Source: Bretschneidera sinensis
Lineage: Eukaryota > Streptophyta > Magnoliopsida > Brassicales > Akaniaceae
Assembly: GCA_023935145.1 (NCBI GenBank)
Contig: CM043705.1
Coordinates: 22,103,501-22,167,500, forward strand
Direction: 5' to 3'
Length of the DNA stretch: 64,000 bases
The position numbers and the translations under genes were made by a program. A model generated the notes under the pieces. The model was not told where the DNA came from. It saw nothing but the letters and a program-made list of their open reading frames with translations, and did not search any database. Positions 20,947 through 33,653 of the stretch are shown one piece after another (position 1 is the stretch's first letter; the number at the start of each line of letters is the position of its first letter).

Positions 20947-23900
20947 ATGGCTTCAAATTTCTGTGCAGAGAAGTTTGATGGAAAGGGAGACTTTGCGCTT
21001 TGGAAGCGAAAGATCATGGCGGTTCTAATGCAACAGAAAGTGGACTTGGCTATTGGAGAAGATGATGCTTTTCCAGCAAGTGTCACGGAGGACCAGCGGA
21101 CCGAGATGAAGAAGATGGCTTACAACACCATTTTCTTGCATATGTCGGATAGTGTCATAAGGGAGTGCGGAGACTCGGAGGATCCGACTGTCATATGGAA
21201 GAAACTAGATAAGTTGTTTCTTACCAAAACTCTTCCTAACAAGATTTATTTTCTTAAAAGAATCTTTGCTTTTAAAATGGATCCTAGTAAAGAGTTGCAA
21301 GATAATCTTGATGTCTTTAATTCAAGATTTGAATAGCTGTAGCATTATTTTTCCGGATGAACAATTGGCTGTCATTTTGTTAAATTCTCTTCCTGATTGC
21401 TTTGATAATTTGATTAATGCTATTAAGTATGGAAGGGATACTTTAACAAAGGAGATTGTGATCAATGCCATAAGGGCACATGATTTCAAAGCCAAGATGA
21501 AGGAGACATCAAGTGGTGATGGGTTGTTCGTAAGAGGAAGGCCAGCAACTCGGAATGGCAGCAACAATGGCTACTACCGGGACAAAGGTAGAGGAGAGAG
21601 CCATGGGAGATCTCATTCCAAGAAAAGACTTGGAGGAGGAATGAGATGCTTCTACTGCAACAAAGAGGGCCATTTCAAGAAAGATTGCAAGAAGAGGTTA
21701 TGGGATGAGAGGAGAAGCTATACCAACAATGGAGAGGCTTCGGTTGCCATGGAAGAACAGCAAAGTGATGATGTTCTTGTTGTGTGCTCGGATATGAGCA
21801 AGGGGCAAGAAGGCAGTGGGAAATGGATCTTGGATACCGGGTGCACTTATCATATGTGCCCTCACAAGGAATGGTTTAAGAATTTCAAGGAGATCAATGA
21901 TGGAAGAGTCTTCTTGGGGAATGATAATTCTTGCCAAATGAGAGGGATTGGAGACATCCAGGTGAGGATGTTTGATGGAGTCACAAGGCTATTGGAAAAT
22001 GTGAGGTATCTCTCGGATTTGAGGAGGAATTTGATCTCATTGAGGCAGCTGGATTCCATAGGGTATACATGCAAAGTAGAGGGTGGAAAGATCAAGGTGG
22101 CCAAGGGATCTTTGGTAGTGATCAAGGCAGCAAGAAACGATGGACTCTATGAGATGATCGGAGAGACAAAAATCAATGATCAAGCAGCAAGCTTGATGGC
22201 TGAGATGGATAGGGCAGCTCTTTGGCACACTCGCTTGGGACATATGAGCGAAGAGGGCCTGTAAGTTCTCAGTAAGGATGGCTACTTAGTGGAGACAAAG
22301 TAGACAAACTTGATTTCTGTGAGTGTTGTGTTCTTGAGAAGCAACATCGTGTCAGCTTCAACACCGGAGTGCACAAGTCTAAGGGCATTCTTGACTACAT
22401 TCATGCGGATCTTTGGGGACCAGCAAGGACACTAACACAGGGAGGTAATTTTTACTTTCTGTCTTTAATTGATGATTATTCAAGAAGAGTGTGGGTTTAT
22501 TTACTTAGAAATAAATCAGATGCCTTGAATAAATTATTGGTGTGGAAAGGGCTGGTTGAGACTCAAATGGGTAGAGTAGTTAAGGGGATAAGAACTGATA
22601 ATGGCTTAGAAATTTTTAACCAAGAACTTGATCAATTTTGTAGGTTAAATGGCATTCTAAGACATAGGACGGTCGTGGAAACCCCTCAGCAAAGTGGAGT
22701 TGCTGAGTGGATGAATAAGACCCTTATGGAAAAGGTTAGGTGCATGTTAAATGGATCCGGTTTACCAAAATATTTTTGGGGAGAAGTTGTGGCTACAGCT
22801 GCATACTTGGTAAATATACCACCTTCTAGAGCTTTAGAGCTCAAGACTCCCATAGAGATGTTGAGTGGAAAACCCCCTGAAATAAACAACTTTAGGACTT
22901 TTGGTTGTGCTGCATATGCACATCAAAATAAGGATAAACTTACCCCAAGATCTAGAAAATGTGTATTTCTAGGATATGGTGATGGGGTTAAGGGATATAT
23001 GTTGTGGTCCTTAGAAAAGAAGGGCATGAAACTGATTATAAGTAGTGATGTTATTTTTAATGAATTATTATTTCCCTACTTGAAGAAAACTAACCCTGCA
23101 GGGGCTAGTGAGCAAACCAAACCGAAAGTTATGGAGCATCGCATCAAGGAGAATTCGGTTCAGGTAGAGCAGAGGAGGTAAGAGGGTTCGGACCAGGTAA
23201 AGCCCTTGGATGAAGGCCAAGAAGCTCAAGAAACTCAAGAAAAGGCTGAACAAGAAAATGTTGATGCAGTAAATAACTACCAGCTCACAAGAGACCGGGG
23301 AATGAGAGTAGTTAGACCACCCTTGAGATAAGCGTTTGCGGATGCTAATGTAGCAGCTCCTTGGATAGAAGGAGAGGTTGAACCATAAACTTACACAGAT
23401 GCCATAGAGTGTAAGGATTCGTCAAAGTGGCAGTTAGCTATGGAGGAAGAAATGGACTCTTTGATGAAGAACAACTTCTGGGAATTGGTGAAAATTCCAG
23501 GAAAGTAGAAAGTTGTAGAATGTAAGTGCACTTACAAGATCAAAGAAGGGTACCCTCCGGGGGATGAAGTCCGGAACAAAGCTAGGATGGTGGCGAATGG
23601 GTTCACAAGAAGAGAAGACATAGGTATCACAGAAACCTTCTCACCTGGACACAAGGTGGAGAAGATGGTGAGTATCCTCACCTATGTTATTGATGGGCTA
23701 TTGGTTTGGAGCAGCAGGAAGAGGATGAAAAGGTTTACATCTCAACTCAGTGAGGAGTTCAAGAGGAAGGATCTCAGCCTTACACAAAAGATCCTTGGGA
23801 TGTGTAGAATCCAAGAAAAAAAGAGAAACCGATTGAGGGTTTCTTAGGCAATGGGTGTTCTTAGCAAATTTGTGAGTAATCCCAGAAAGAAGCATTGGTT

Positions 23901-24294
23901 TGGGATGAAAAGGTTACTGAGGTATTTGAAGGCTCAGTGGTAACCGGTGGTAGCACTCATAACTACCGGGGCAGAATACATAGCGGCTATGGAAGCCATA
24001 AAGGAGGCTAACGGGTGCAAAGGGTTGTTGGACGAGTGGGAGGTCCTAAAAGAGCAGGTTGTGGTGTCTTTGGATAGCCAAAGTATGTGGTACTTGTGGA
24101 GGAATCCAGTGTTCCATGAGAGGACAAAGCATATGAATGTTCGATATCATTACACTCTGGAAAATGGTACGAAAGGATGCATTCATGTTGACAAGAAGAC
24201 CACGGAAGAAAATCCTGTGGACTTGGGTACTAAAGTTCTACCTCTAAGTAAGTTCAATCATTGCCTTGAATCACTTAGGATTAGAGTTGGTTAA
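20947..24294 (+). pseudogene. Copia gag-pol polyprotein, broken
   Basis: Gag starts at 20947 (MASNFCAEKFDGKGDFALWK). The frame breaks near 21330 and continues at +1 to 22264. That part carries a zinc knuckle (CFYCNKEGHFKKDC, near 21649) and protease (WILDTGCTYHMC, near 21826). It stops within the pre-integrase motif (LWHTRLGHMSEEGL). Integrase is open at 22369-23181, with HADLWGP, RTDNGLE and SGVAEWMN carrying the expected D, D and E. After that stop the same frame holds the RT start (WQLAMEEEMDSL, ETFSPG). A deletion near 23665 then removes the RT middle; YVIDGLL stands where YVDD is expected. RNase H is recognisable at 23950-24292 (AEYIAAMEAIKEA, ENPVDLGTKVLPLSKF). It cannot make an active polyprotein. 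Confidence 0.85.
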
Positions 24295-24380
24295 TTGGTG
24301 ACTCAAGATGATTTTGAATCCCGAAGCTTTCTGCACAATGGTTCAGGTTTTTTGAACACTTAGACAAAGGTAGAGATTGT

Positions 24381-25410
24381 TGTTATTTATCTAAGGTTCA
24401 AACAGGTCCAACCATGGTTTAAAAATGGTTAAAGTCCAAACCTAAGGTGGAGTATCAAATTTTAGTAAGTTAGAAGATTGCACACATATGTGTGCATCAA
24501 TTTGGAGCAAGGGAAGGCCATGCGCACTAGTGTGCGCACTTCTGCACACAATCAGGGAAGTGTGCTCACAGCAGCAGCATCAGCATGCGCCATGGCGCCC
24601 AGCAACCAGCACCATGGCATCCAGAATGGTGTGCTGTAGGACCGCATCAACACCATGGCATCCAGAATGATGTGCTGAAGGACCGCATCAGCGCCATAGC
24701 GCCCAGCACCAGCACCATGGCGTCCAGAAGACGTGCAAAGGTGCCCTGCCCAACACCATAGAGCCCCATGTTGAGTGCCTAGGCGCTAGGCAAAGGGCTG
24801 CACACATGGACACTCTATTTTAAGACCCTTTTAAGTGCGTGAGTGCAAGGTTAAAATGCACAGCACCACTTGGGAAGTGATGAAGGGCTATGATTAAGTG
24901 GAGATCATGATCAAAGGGTGGAAATTGATTCACAAGAATGTCCAAGAAGTGAAAGGCTATAAAAGGGGTTCCCAAGCCTCATTTTTCACATATAGAATAC
25001 AACACATGCAAGAAACTCTTTGAGATCAATTATAATACAAGAGAGAATTGTGTGAGAGACATAAACACAAGAGAGACTCTTTGTAGTGAGGCTGGTTGTA
25101 AAGAAGAGAGAGTAGTATAGAGAGAGCATTGTAATCTTCTTTCTTCTCTTCTTGGTTTCTTCAAGAACTTGAGCTTCTTGAAGGGGATTGCTGTAACTTG
25201 TAAGAACCATTTGAGATAGTGCAGAGAGTTCGGAGGAACTCACGGGGACGTAGGCACATTGCCGAACCTCGATAACAAATTGCTTGTCTTCTTTCTTTCT
25301 TTGATTTTCTGTTCTTGTGTTCGATTGCTGAAATTCTTTCTACAAGTCATTCTAGACTTGGGTGTTTGGAAGATCACCACCTGGACATCTTGTCAAGGTG
25401 ATTTCCAACA
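24381..25410 (+). repeat. 3' LTR of the Copia element
   Basis: 1030 bp, aligned with 19665-20706. The start is preceded by GATTGT, so the exact first base could be 24378. The internal units with CCATGGCGCC differ in number and content from the 5' copy. Confidence 0.88.
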
Positions 25411-26723
25411 AAACATAAATTATTTTACTGCTTACCAAATCCTGTTTGGTTTTCCTTCAATTGCTCTATTTTTTAAAATACTTGGGGACCGAAAGAAATG
25501 TTGAAAGAGCAAAATTTTGAAGGGATTTACGGGAGAATATTATAGAGAGTCACGGGAAGCTATAAAAAAACAAAAAGTAATAATATAATGTTTATTTTTG
25601 AATTTTTAGCATACATGAAATTTCCCGTAATTCAAAGTGGAAATTTTTCAAATGGTGTAAATTATGGAGAGTTAAAGAATAAATTAGAAATTTAATATAA
25701 ATATTATGTCAGGTGTTGACGATCAGCAACTGGGGGAAATTTCTGAGAGGAGCAAGAAAGGCAAGGAGGTGATCCACGGGTAGCTCTAAGTACTACGTGG
25801 TGAGTTAGATTTACTTTAAGTAATATAGTGATAATATTAAAATAAATTATTAGCTTATGCTTTCGTGGTAGATGAAAATTTCATTTATAGGAATATTGGA
25901 CGTGTAGAAAATTATTATGTGAAAAATAATATTATTAGAATAACAAGTTGATTTAATAATGATGGTAATAAATAAAATTCATGACAAGTTATGATCGATA
26001 AATTGATGTGATATATGAGGAGAAGAAATTAGTAAAATTGATCAGATAGAAATTTGAGGAAAGAAAAGATAGCTAAATTAAATATTTGAATTCATGATGT
26101 CTTTTATATTATTGTTCATATGCATATTTCATATCATTGTTCATATGCATGTGTATAAAATAAAAGAACCGAGAGGGGGTCAATCTAATTGAAAAACCGT
26201 GACAACCGGTATATGCTGAAAATAAAGGAAAAACCGTGACAGTAGGTATATGCTGAAAATAAATGAATACCGTGACAGCCGGTATATGCTGGAAATGAAA
26301 GAACCGGGAGGGGGCCTGTCTAAGATAAAAAACATGTCAACATCTGATAAGACGTTCCCTAATAATAATTCATGCATTGCATCTGTTTTAAATGTTGTTT
26401 GTATTACTGAAGTGTTGTTATTATTATTAATTTATTTATAGATGAATGAGTCTCACAGAGAGACAGTTATGGTGAGAAAAAAACATAGAAGTATGATATG
26501 ATAGGAACTATCTAAATGTTAGACTATATGCTATTATCAAGTTATATGTGATATAGATGATTAAATATTAAAGAACTATTCATACAAATTGAATACTTCT
26601 AGTAAATTTAATTCACTGAGCTTGTGAATCTCATCCCTCATTGTACAATGATTTCAGGTAGCAGGTATGACAAATAGTCTGGTGGGTTAAAAGTCAGACA
26701 AAATCATTTTCTGTAAGCACGTA

Positions 26724-28210
26724 TGATGAGAGTCATAAAATGCACCTTAACAGTATTTAATTGTTAGCATTTTAGAGTTGATCTAGGTTTGAATTGCACT
26801 TTTATACCTTAACAACTCTAAAGTGTCATTCTAGGATCATTGATCTATTTTGATGCATTTTCAGGTACTTTAAGTTCAAAAGAGATGGAAAAGCTATCAT
26901 TGCTTTTAGCACAATGACTCGATGAACACCAGAGTGAAGGTTCACAAGCACTTGGAAATGAGTTTCACTAAATTGCCAGAATTTCTCGTACAGATCAATC
27001 ATTTTTGTGAATTAAAACTGTATTGATGCAAGAAGAACCAGGAGATGAGAAATATATGCTTAGAAAGATCCAGAAATCTATTTTCTGAAGAATTTTACGG
27101 CTCGTAAAAATGATTTTTCTAAAGAAAGTTATGGCATTTTTAGTAGAAGACGGTCAAGCTTGAAGATGTCTGGTGCGCTCAAGCGCACCAGGTTTGCGAT
27201 CGATCGTAAGTGCGCACTCGTGACATCCCACATCGGTCAGAAATACCTTACAGCGCACCATAGTGCGCTCAATCGCACCATGCTGTGATCGAGTGCACAC
27301 GAGTAGTATCCCACATCGGAATGGAAACACATTGCACTCCGGGAATTCCCCTATAAAAACCCCACTTCACTTCATCTTTTGGGATCAACTGGGATCAAAT
27401 CCAGAGGGCCTTTAGGAGGAATTTGAACAATTTTTGGAGGACAAGCTGAGGAATCTCCGAAGCTTTGCTACCAAGGGGGAGATCACTGAGAGGCCGGAGG
27501 TAACTCAAGGAAGCATGAGCTCCGTGGCCAGCTAATCTCTAAGCAAGGCAAATGGGTGAATCCCTAGGTGGTAGTTGTTCTTATTTTCTTTTCTTGATTC
27601 AGTTATAGTATGGATTTATTTTCATTAAACATTGTTATGATTTACTTTTTTATCTAATTAGAAGATTTCCCCTTAATCCGGTGATTGCATCTTTCTCCCC
27701 CATATAAGTCTAGTCATGCTCTTCTTATGCGATGTTGTTGAGGTGTGATTGAGTCCGGTAGATTTCTCTTCTAGATTTGTCCAATACTGTAGTATTGTCA
27801 TTATGGTATATTGTCGTTTCTTGATAATCTATAAGTTAGGTCATGTGTGCTTGAAAGTAAAGAGTATTTAATAACAATTGCATTAGGGTTTATATATGTG
27901 CTTTGATTGAATATTAGCCGATTGCTTGTTTAGGATGTGAAACTTGTAATTGAGATAAAAACAACTAAATTGAGATTGGAATAAGGTAACAAACCTAGGG
28001 ATGATTCCCGGAACCTTGTTGCTTCCATTATAGTTTTCATTACAATTACACAATTCTCATATCACTTTTCTTTATTATTCAAATTCTCTCGTTCAACTTT
28101 TATCATTCGTGTTAAAGATTCCATCTTCTCTTGTAATTAACTTGTTTCCCTGTGGAATCGACACCCCAAAGCTGTGCTACAACTACCGCGTTATACTTTG
28201 CGCGTAATCA
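26724..28210 (+). repeat. 5' LTR of element C
   Basis: 1487 bp. It holds a 20-bp palindrome at 27171-27190 and a TATA box (CTATAAAAA) at 27351-27359. The block CCCACATCGG occurs twice (around 27230 and 27310) between them. The end CTTTGCGCGTAATCA abuts the primer site. Confidence 0.9.
27351..27359 (+). promoter_or_regulatory. TATA box in the 5' LTR of element C
   Basis: CTATAAAAA follows CGGGAATTCCC. The same block is at 32424-32432 in the 3' LTR. It lies about 160 bases after the palindrome at 27171-27190. Confidence 0.6.
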
Positions 28211-28215
28211 AATTT

Positions 28216-28232
28216 TGGAGCCGTTGTCGAGG
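28216..28232 (+). other. Primer-binding site of element C (tRNA-Asp type, degenerate)
   Basis: TGGAGCCGTTGTCGAGG differs at three positions from the TGGCGCCGTTGCCGGGG site seen intact in Athila-2 (62921-62940, minus strand). It lies five bases after the LTR end. Confidence 0.75.
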
Positions 28233-28413
28233 AAACGCGCTTAAGTACAAAGAAGATTGTCAACTTTTGACAAGACAGTAGAAGAATTGTAGATAGTTTT
28301 TCTTTTCAGCAGCTGTAAAGGTAGTAACTTCGTTCCCTCTTTAGCTTGCTGTATTAATTTTATTTTATTTTATTCTTTCTTTTTATAGTACATTTATTAT
28401 GTTGTGACCTTGC

Positions 28414-30122
28414 ATGCTCAGATATAGAGACGCTTTGGGTAGATTTGCTTGTAGGCCTGTGCTAGAGTCAGAATCAAACTTTTTAAATCCTTTATTTGAT
28501 AATCCATCTAGTCCTGAAGAAATGAGTGAACACGGAGATCAACCCACTAGGACCCTTCAGGATTACCTTCACCCTACACGCATAGCCACACCATCATGCA
28601 TCATGTTTCCAGTCAATACTCGACAACTGGATTTTAAAATAGGGATGATACAGTTGCTCCTTACATTTTATGGCTTGGACAATGAAAACCCATATGTGCA
28701 CATTAGAGAGTTTGAGGAAGTAGTTGCGACTTTTCATAATCAAAATGAAACTGACGACATTGTGAGACTTAAGTTCTTTCCTTTCTCTTTAAATGATAGA
28801 GCTAAGAGTTAGCTATACTCACTTAGACCACGATCTATTGGGTCGTGGACTGAGATGACTCGGGTCTTCTTTAATAAATACTTTCCCCAACATAAGACCA
28901 ATGCTTTAAAAAGGCAAATCTGCACCTTTGCATAAAAGGACAGTAAGACTTTGTATCAGTCTTGGGAGAGATTTAAGGAGTTATTGAAGATGTGCCCTCA
29001 CCATGGGTATGAGAATTGATATTTAGTGGCCTATTTTTATGAGGGACTTACATATAGAAAACGCCAATTTGTAGAGATGATGTGCAATGGTAAATTTTTA
29101 TAAAAGGATCTTGATGAGGCCATAGAGTACCTCAATGAGCTTGCTGAAAAGGCTCACACTTGGACTGGACCTAGTGCTACTGAAAGCACAAATAGGTCAC
29201 GACCTATAGGGCACCCAAATAGTGGTAGAATTTATCATCTTAGGGAAGAGGATAACCTTAAGGCCAAGATCGAGATGCTCACTAGGGAACTAGAGGGGTT
29301 AAAGACTAAAAGCTCAAAGCCAACACAAGTAGCTAATCATGCAGCGTCTTTGAAACTATGTTTTTTGTGTGGAGAGGTAGATCATCTCGCCCAAGAGTGC
29401 CCCACATTTGCTGAGATGAGAGGGATGTATGAGGAACAATGTAATACCTTAGGCATGTACAATAAGCCTTTGGCACCCTTCTCTGATACTTATAATCCGG
29501 GATGGTGAAATCATCCCAAATTCAGCTAGAAGTCTGAAAACCAGCAACTTGCACAAACCCCTACACCATATCTTGAACCATATCATGCATCTATATCTTC
29601 TAGGAGTTCTTTAGAAGACACTTTACATGCTTTTATTGAGGTACAGGGTAAGACTAATCAAAGACTTGAATATTTAATTACGCAGGCTGTTAAAGAAAAT
29701 AAAGAGATAAAGAGCCAAGAATCCAAGTTAATGAGCTACTTGAGTGTGACTGAGCGAGGTAAGTTCCCTTCTCAAGCTCAGTCCACATCCCATGGTCAGC
29801 ACCTGGCACAACAGAATTTGAAGGAGGTGAATGCCGTTGAGACACTAAGTGGTAAGTTATTACACATCCCAACAATGAAAAAATCAGAGGATGTGGACGA
29901 AAGCCACCAAGCATACATGATTGACTCATTCATGGAAAAGGTCCAGCACTTTAATCCATTGAAGTCCGCCCTCACCCATGGCTTCATAAGAGCATATATC
30001 GAGCCAGAATTTGCGGATTTTACTTATGACATCCTTGAGGCCTCTCCAATGCATACAAGCATTGAATTTGGCAGTGAAGCAGTGGCTGGTGTATTCAACC
30101 TATGTTTTTCTGGAAGAGAATA
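28414..30122 (+). pseudogene. Gag of element C with in-frame stops
   Basis: One frame runs the whole length (about 570 codons) with no frameshift, but it is cut by stops. The gag core reads ENPYVHIREFEEVVATF and LKFFPFSLNDRAKS, then after a stop a segment with WTEM and FFNKYFP. A zinc knuckle (CFLCGEVDHLAQEC) lies at about 29359-29400. The closest wording I know is Athila-lineage gag, which fits the tRNA-Asp primer site. Six stops (near 28809, 28935, 29017, 29101, 29506 and 29524) stand where Trp, Gln or Arg codons would fit, so each can be explained by a single C-to-T or G-to-A change. After 30122 no pol domain follows. Confidence 0.75.
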
Positions 30123-30988
30123 AGAGTGTCTGGCTGAATACGTAAAACTTAGTGCTCATGGGAGTTAACCCACAACATATCCTTTTATTTTTACTGTTTT
30201 TCATATTTCTTTTTCTTGTTTATTATTATTATTTTGTTGTTTTCCAGTTTTACTTTTGTATTTCTTTTTCAGGGACAAACATGCGCATCAGTTCAATTGG
30301 TTGTGCACAATTTTCAGCTTCACACACCTTTTGTTAAAAAAGAAGTTTCCTTAATTTTTGCTTTTACATTGAGGACAATGTTTATCTTAAGTTGGGAGTG
30401 GAGGAAACACATTTCTTATTACATACCATTAAACTGCTTGGTGTTATTTTCCCTTTTTGTTTGTTTTTAGCATGTTTGGTGTTAGCCTTAGAGTTTATTC
30501 ACATGTCAATAATATGAGCTTAATTGAGATAGTACATAGCATTTAGAAGAAATTAAATCTTGCTTCAGTTTGAAAATAATTTAAGTATCAATCTTCATTT
30601 TGTTTGACACTCTAGTTTGTGGTAAGATTGTATGATTAGTCTAAAACATTTAGAGAAGTTTTATGTGTGATTACTTTTTGAATACTTTTGCGGTCTCGAC
30701 AAGCTCTAGAACTTATTTGATAATCAGTTGAGGTGAATTCCTAGAATGCACATTACTTAGGACATGATATAGGCCATTTTTGAACCGTTTGAGCCTTTCA
30801 AACCTACCATTGCTATATTTATCGCTAGTCACCTATTTGAGCTTTTTCTTGAAAAAAAATTTGAGCCTTGTTTCTTTCAATAGCCCATTCACTCACCTTC
30901 ATGAGCCTAAAAATATTTTATCCTTACCTTTCTCTTAAAAGAACACATTTGTTGAGAAGCACTTAAAAGGAGTAAGGATGGAAGTATT

Positions 30989-31030
<42 letters not shown>

Positions 31031-31797
31031 TACCACAACCCAAGTATATTAAAGGAGATAAGTTGGGGGTTGTGGAAAAGAAAAGAAAAGAAAAGAAAAA
31101 TGAAAAAAGAGGTGAATAGTCTTATGCCAAAATACAAAAGAAAAGAAAAAGAGAAGTAAATTATGGCAAAGAAGGAAGAAAAGAAAAGAAAAGTGGTGAC
31201 TTATTGAGAGATATGCTCTTATAAAAAATGGTTGAAAGAGTTAGGCATTGAAGCAAGGTTATCAAGTGCTTAAAACGGTTGTGTTTAAAACTAAGAGATT
31301 GAGTTCTTTTACTTGTGAATCCTTCCCGTTCTTTCTTAACCTTTACCTTAGCCTAATGTTACAAGCTTATTAAAGACCTATTGATCCAATATAGTTTAAT
31401 TTTTCTACAATAGTGGAGAGTGATATGAAAAGTGAGCCTATAGAGCTGGTTTTTGTGAATGATGTCACGCAATTTATTATGTTCTTAGAGGCCAAAACTT
31501 GTATTCATGAATGTTATGCATAAAGTCATCCAGGCGTTCGGATTAATGGATTGTGGTAAGACGGATGATAAGAGTCAATAACAATTTTAAGATTGATGCT
31601 TGGATTACTTTTGGACTTAAGTGATATTTAATGATTCGATGTACTGCGTATTATGTGCAATTTCTGAGACAAAAAATGTGAATTGCTCCTTGTTTAACAC
31701 TAGCATTGTTTTACCTTGTTTTGATTCCTACCATAGAATTCATTTCTTATTTTCGCTTGAATTTCTAGGGACTAGCAATAAGCTTGTTGGGGGGTTG
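30123..31797. other. Non-coding 3' part of element C
   Basis: About 1.7 kb with no domain in any frame. It holds T-rich tracts near 30180-30250, a (TA)n run at 30992-31027, and A/G-rich stretches (GAAAAGAAAAGAAAAG) near 31078-31190. It ends in GTTGGGGGGTTG just before the 3' LTR, a short purine tract. This is where protease to integrase would be in a full element. Confidence 0.7.
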
Positions 31798-33304
31798 TGA
31801 TGAGAGTCATAAAATGCACCTTAACAATACTTAATTGTTAGTATTTTAGGGTTGATCTAGGTTTGAATTACACTTTTATACCTTAACAACTCTAAAGTGT
31901 CATTCTTGGATCATTGATCTATTTTGATGCATTTTTAGGTACTTTAAGTTCAAAAGAGATGGAAAAGCTATCATTTCTTTTAGTACAATGACTCGATGAA
32001 CACTAGAGTGAAGGTTCACAAGCACTTGGAAAGGAGTTTCACTAAATTGCCAGAATTTCCCATACAAATCAATCATTTTTGTAAATTAAAACTGTATTGA
32101 TGCAAGAAGAACCAAGAGATAAGCCACATATGCTTAGAAAAATCCGAAAGTCTATTTTCTAGAGAATTTACGGCTCATAAAAATGATTTTTCTAGAGAAA
32201 GTTATGGCAGTTTTAGTAGATGAAGGTCAAGTTGGAAGATGCCTAGTGCGCTTGAGCGCACCAGGTTTGCGATCGATCACAAGTGCGCACTCGCGACATC
32301 CCACATCGGTCAGAAATACCTTGCAGCACACCATAGTGCGCTCGATCGCACCATGCTATGATCAAGCGCACACGGGCAATATCCCACATTGGAATGGAAA
32401 CACACTGCACTCCGGGAATTCCCCTATAAAAACCCCACTTCACTTCATCTTCTGGGATCAACTAGGATCAGATCCAGAGAGCCTTTAGGAGCAATCCAGA
32501 GAGCTTTTATGATGAATTTGAAGAACTTTTGAAGGGCAAGCTGAGGAATCTCCGAAGCTTTACTACCAAGGAGGAGATCATTGAGAGGCCGGAAGCAACT
32601 AAAGGAAGCATGAGCTCCGTGGCCAGCTAATCTCCAAGCAAGGCAAAGGGGTGAATCCCTAGGTGTAGTTGTTCTTATTTTCTTTTCTTGATTCAGTTAT
32701 AGTATGGATTTATTTTCATTAAACATTGTTATGATTTACTTTTTTATCTAATTAGAAGATTTCCCCTTAATCCGGTGATTGCATCTTTCTCCTCCATATA
32801 AGTCTAGTCATGCTCTTCTTATGTGATGTTGTTAAGGTATGATTGAGTCCGGTAGATTTCTCTTCTAGATTTGTCCATTACTGCAGTATTGTCATTATGG
32901 TATATTGTCGTTTCTTGATAATCTATAAGTTAGGTCATGTGTGCTTGAAAGTAAAGAGTATTTCATAACAATTGCATTAGGGTTTATATATGTGCTTTGA
33001 TTGAATATTTGTCGATTGCTTGTTTGGGATGTGAAACTTGCAATCAAGATAAAAACAATTAAATTGAGATTGAAATAAGGCAACAAACCTAGGGAGGATT
33101 CCCTGAACCTTGTTGCTTCCATTATAGTTTTCATTACAATTACATGATTCTCATATCACTTTACTTTATTATTCAAATTCTCTCGTTCAACTTTTATCAT
33201 TCGTGTTAAGGATTCCATCTTCTCTTGTAATTAGTCTGTTTCCCTGTGGAATCGACACCCCAAAGCTGTGCTACAACTACCACGTTATACTTTGGGCGTA
33301 ATCA
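31798..33304 (+). repeat. 3' LTR of element C
   Basis: 1507 bp, aligned along its length with 26724-28210 and differing by scattered substitutions and a short duplication near 32470-32510 (CAGAGAGC.TTTA). Ends in GGGCGTAATCA before the TSD ACGTA. Confidence 0.9.
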
Positions 33305-33560
33305 ACGTACGTGTCCACATCCTCAGACTAATGAGAAAATAAAATAAAAATTTATTTGTAAATATTAATGCATTTTACGTTGTATATTATGTTTAAGTCA
33401 AGATCAGAATGATATACCTCTCCTGTTGAGGGTTGGGGATTAAAGTAAAAATTTCTGTTAGTATTACTTTTATTGTTGCATATATGTGTTGTGCTGGGAT
33501 TTTCAAAATATGATGACACCGTCTCAGGGGTGGCCAACCTTGGATAGGTCGTTACAATTT

Positions 33561-33572
33561 TGGTATCAGAGC
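33561..33572 (+). other. Primer-binding site of element B (tRNA-iMet type)
   Basis: TGGTATCAGAGC lies four bases after the end of the 5' LTR (33556). It is an exact match to the common initiator tRNA-Met primer site. Confidence 0.9.
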
Positions 33573-33653
33573 ATTAGGTATTATGATTCTTGTAGACTAC
33601 ATGAGAATTTAAAGAAGTGGAAGATCTAAATAAACTATATTTTAATGCAGAGT

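Larger units (their letters stand above)
19665..25410 (+). mobile_element. Ty1/copia element (Tork/Tnt1-like), decayed
   Basis: The 5' LTR is 19665-20706 and the 3' LTR 24381-25410. Both start TGTTATTT and end CAACA or TAACA. The primer site TGGTATCAAAGC is at 20708-20719, a one-base variant of the initiator tRNA-Met site. A purine tract (AAAGGTAGAGA) ends a few bases before the 3' LTR. The order gag, protease, integrase, RT, RNase H is the copia order. The element sits in the (TA)n tract of B's 5' LTR. A TSD cannot be made out (TATAT on the left, AAACA on the right), perhaps because the microsatellite changed length. Confidence 0.88.
26724..33304 (+). mobile_element. Element C: gag-only non-autonomous Ty3/gypsy element (Athila-like gag)
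   Basis: 6581 bp with both LTRs (26724-28210, 31798-33304) and a perfect TSD ACGTA (26719-26723, 33305-33309). The LTRs begin TGATGAGAG and end CGTAATCA. The primer site TGGAGCCGTTGTCGAGG is a decayed version of the tRNA-Asp site. Only a gag-like ORF is present; no protease, RT, RNase H or integrase can be found in the 3.6-kb interior. It lies in the 5' LTR of B, so it is younger than B. Mobility must have depended on another element. Confidence 0.9.
19345..33556 (+). repeat. 5' LTR of element B (three pieces)
   Basis: The pieces 19345-19664, 25411-26723 and 33310-33556 align in order with 38523-40406. A (TA)n tract at 19624-19664 marks the Copia insertion point. The second piece holds a degenerate tandem repeat (26193-26310) of about 43 bp with CCGTGACAGCCGGTATATGC; the 3' LTR has fewer copies (about 39661-39740). 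Confidence 0.9.

Noticed and set aside
20947..24294. Functional copia polyprotein read through programmed frameshifts
   Set aside because: A frame change, several stops and a deletion of the RT centre with loss of the YVDD motif are not compatible with a working enzyme.
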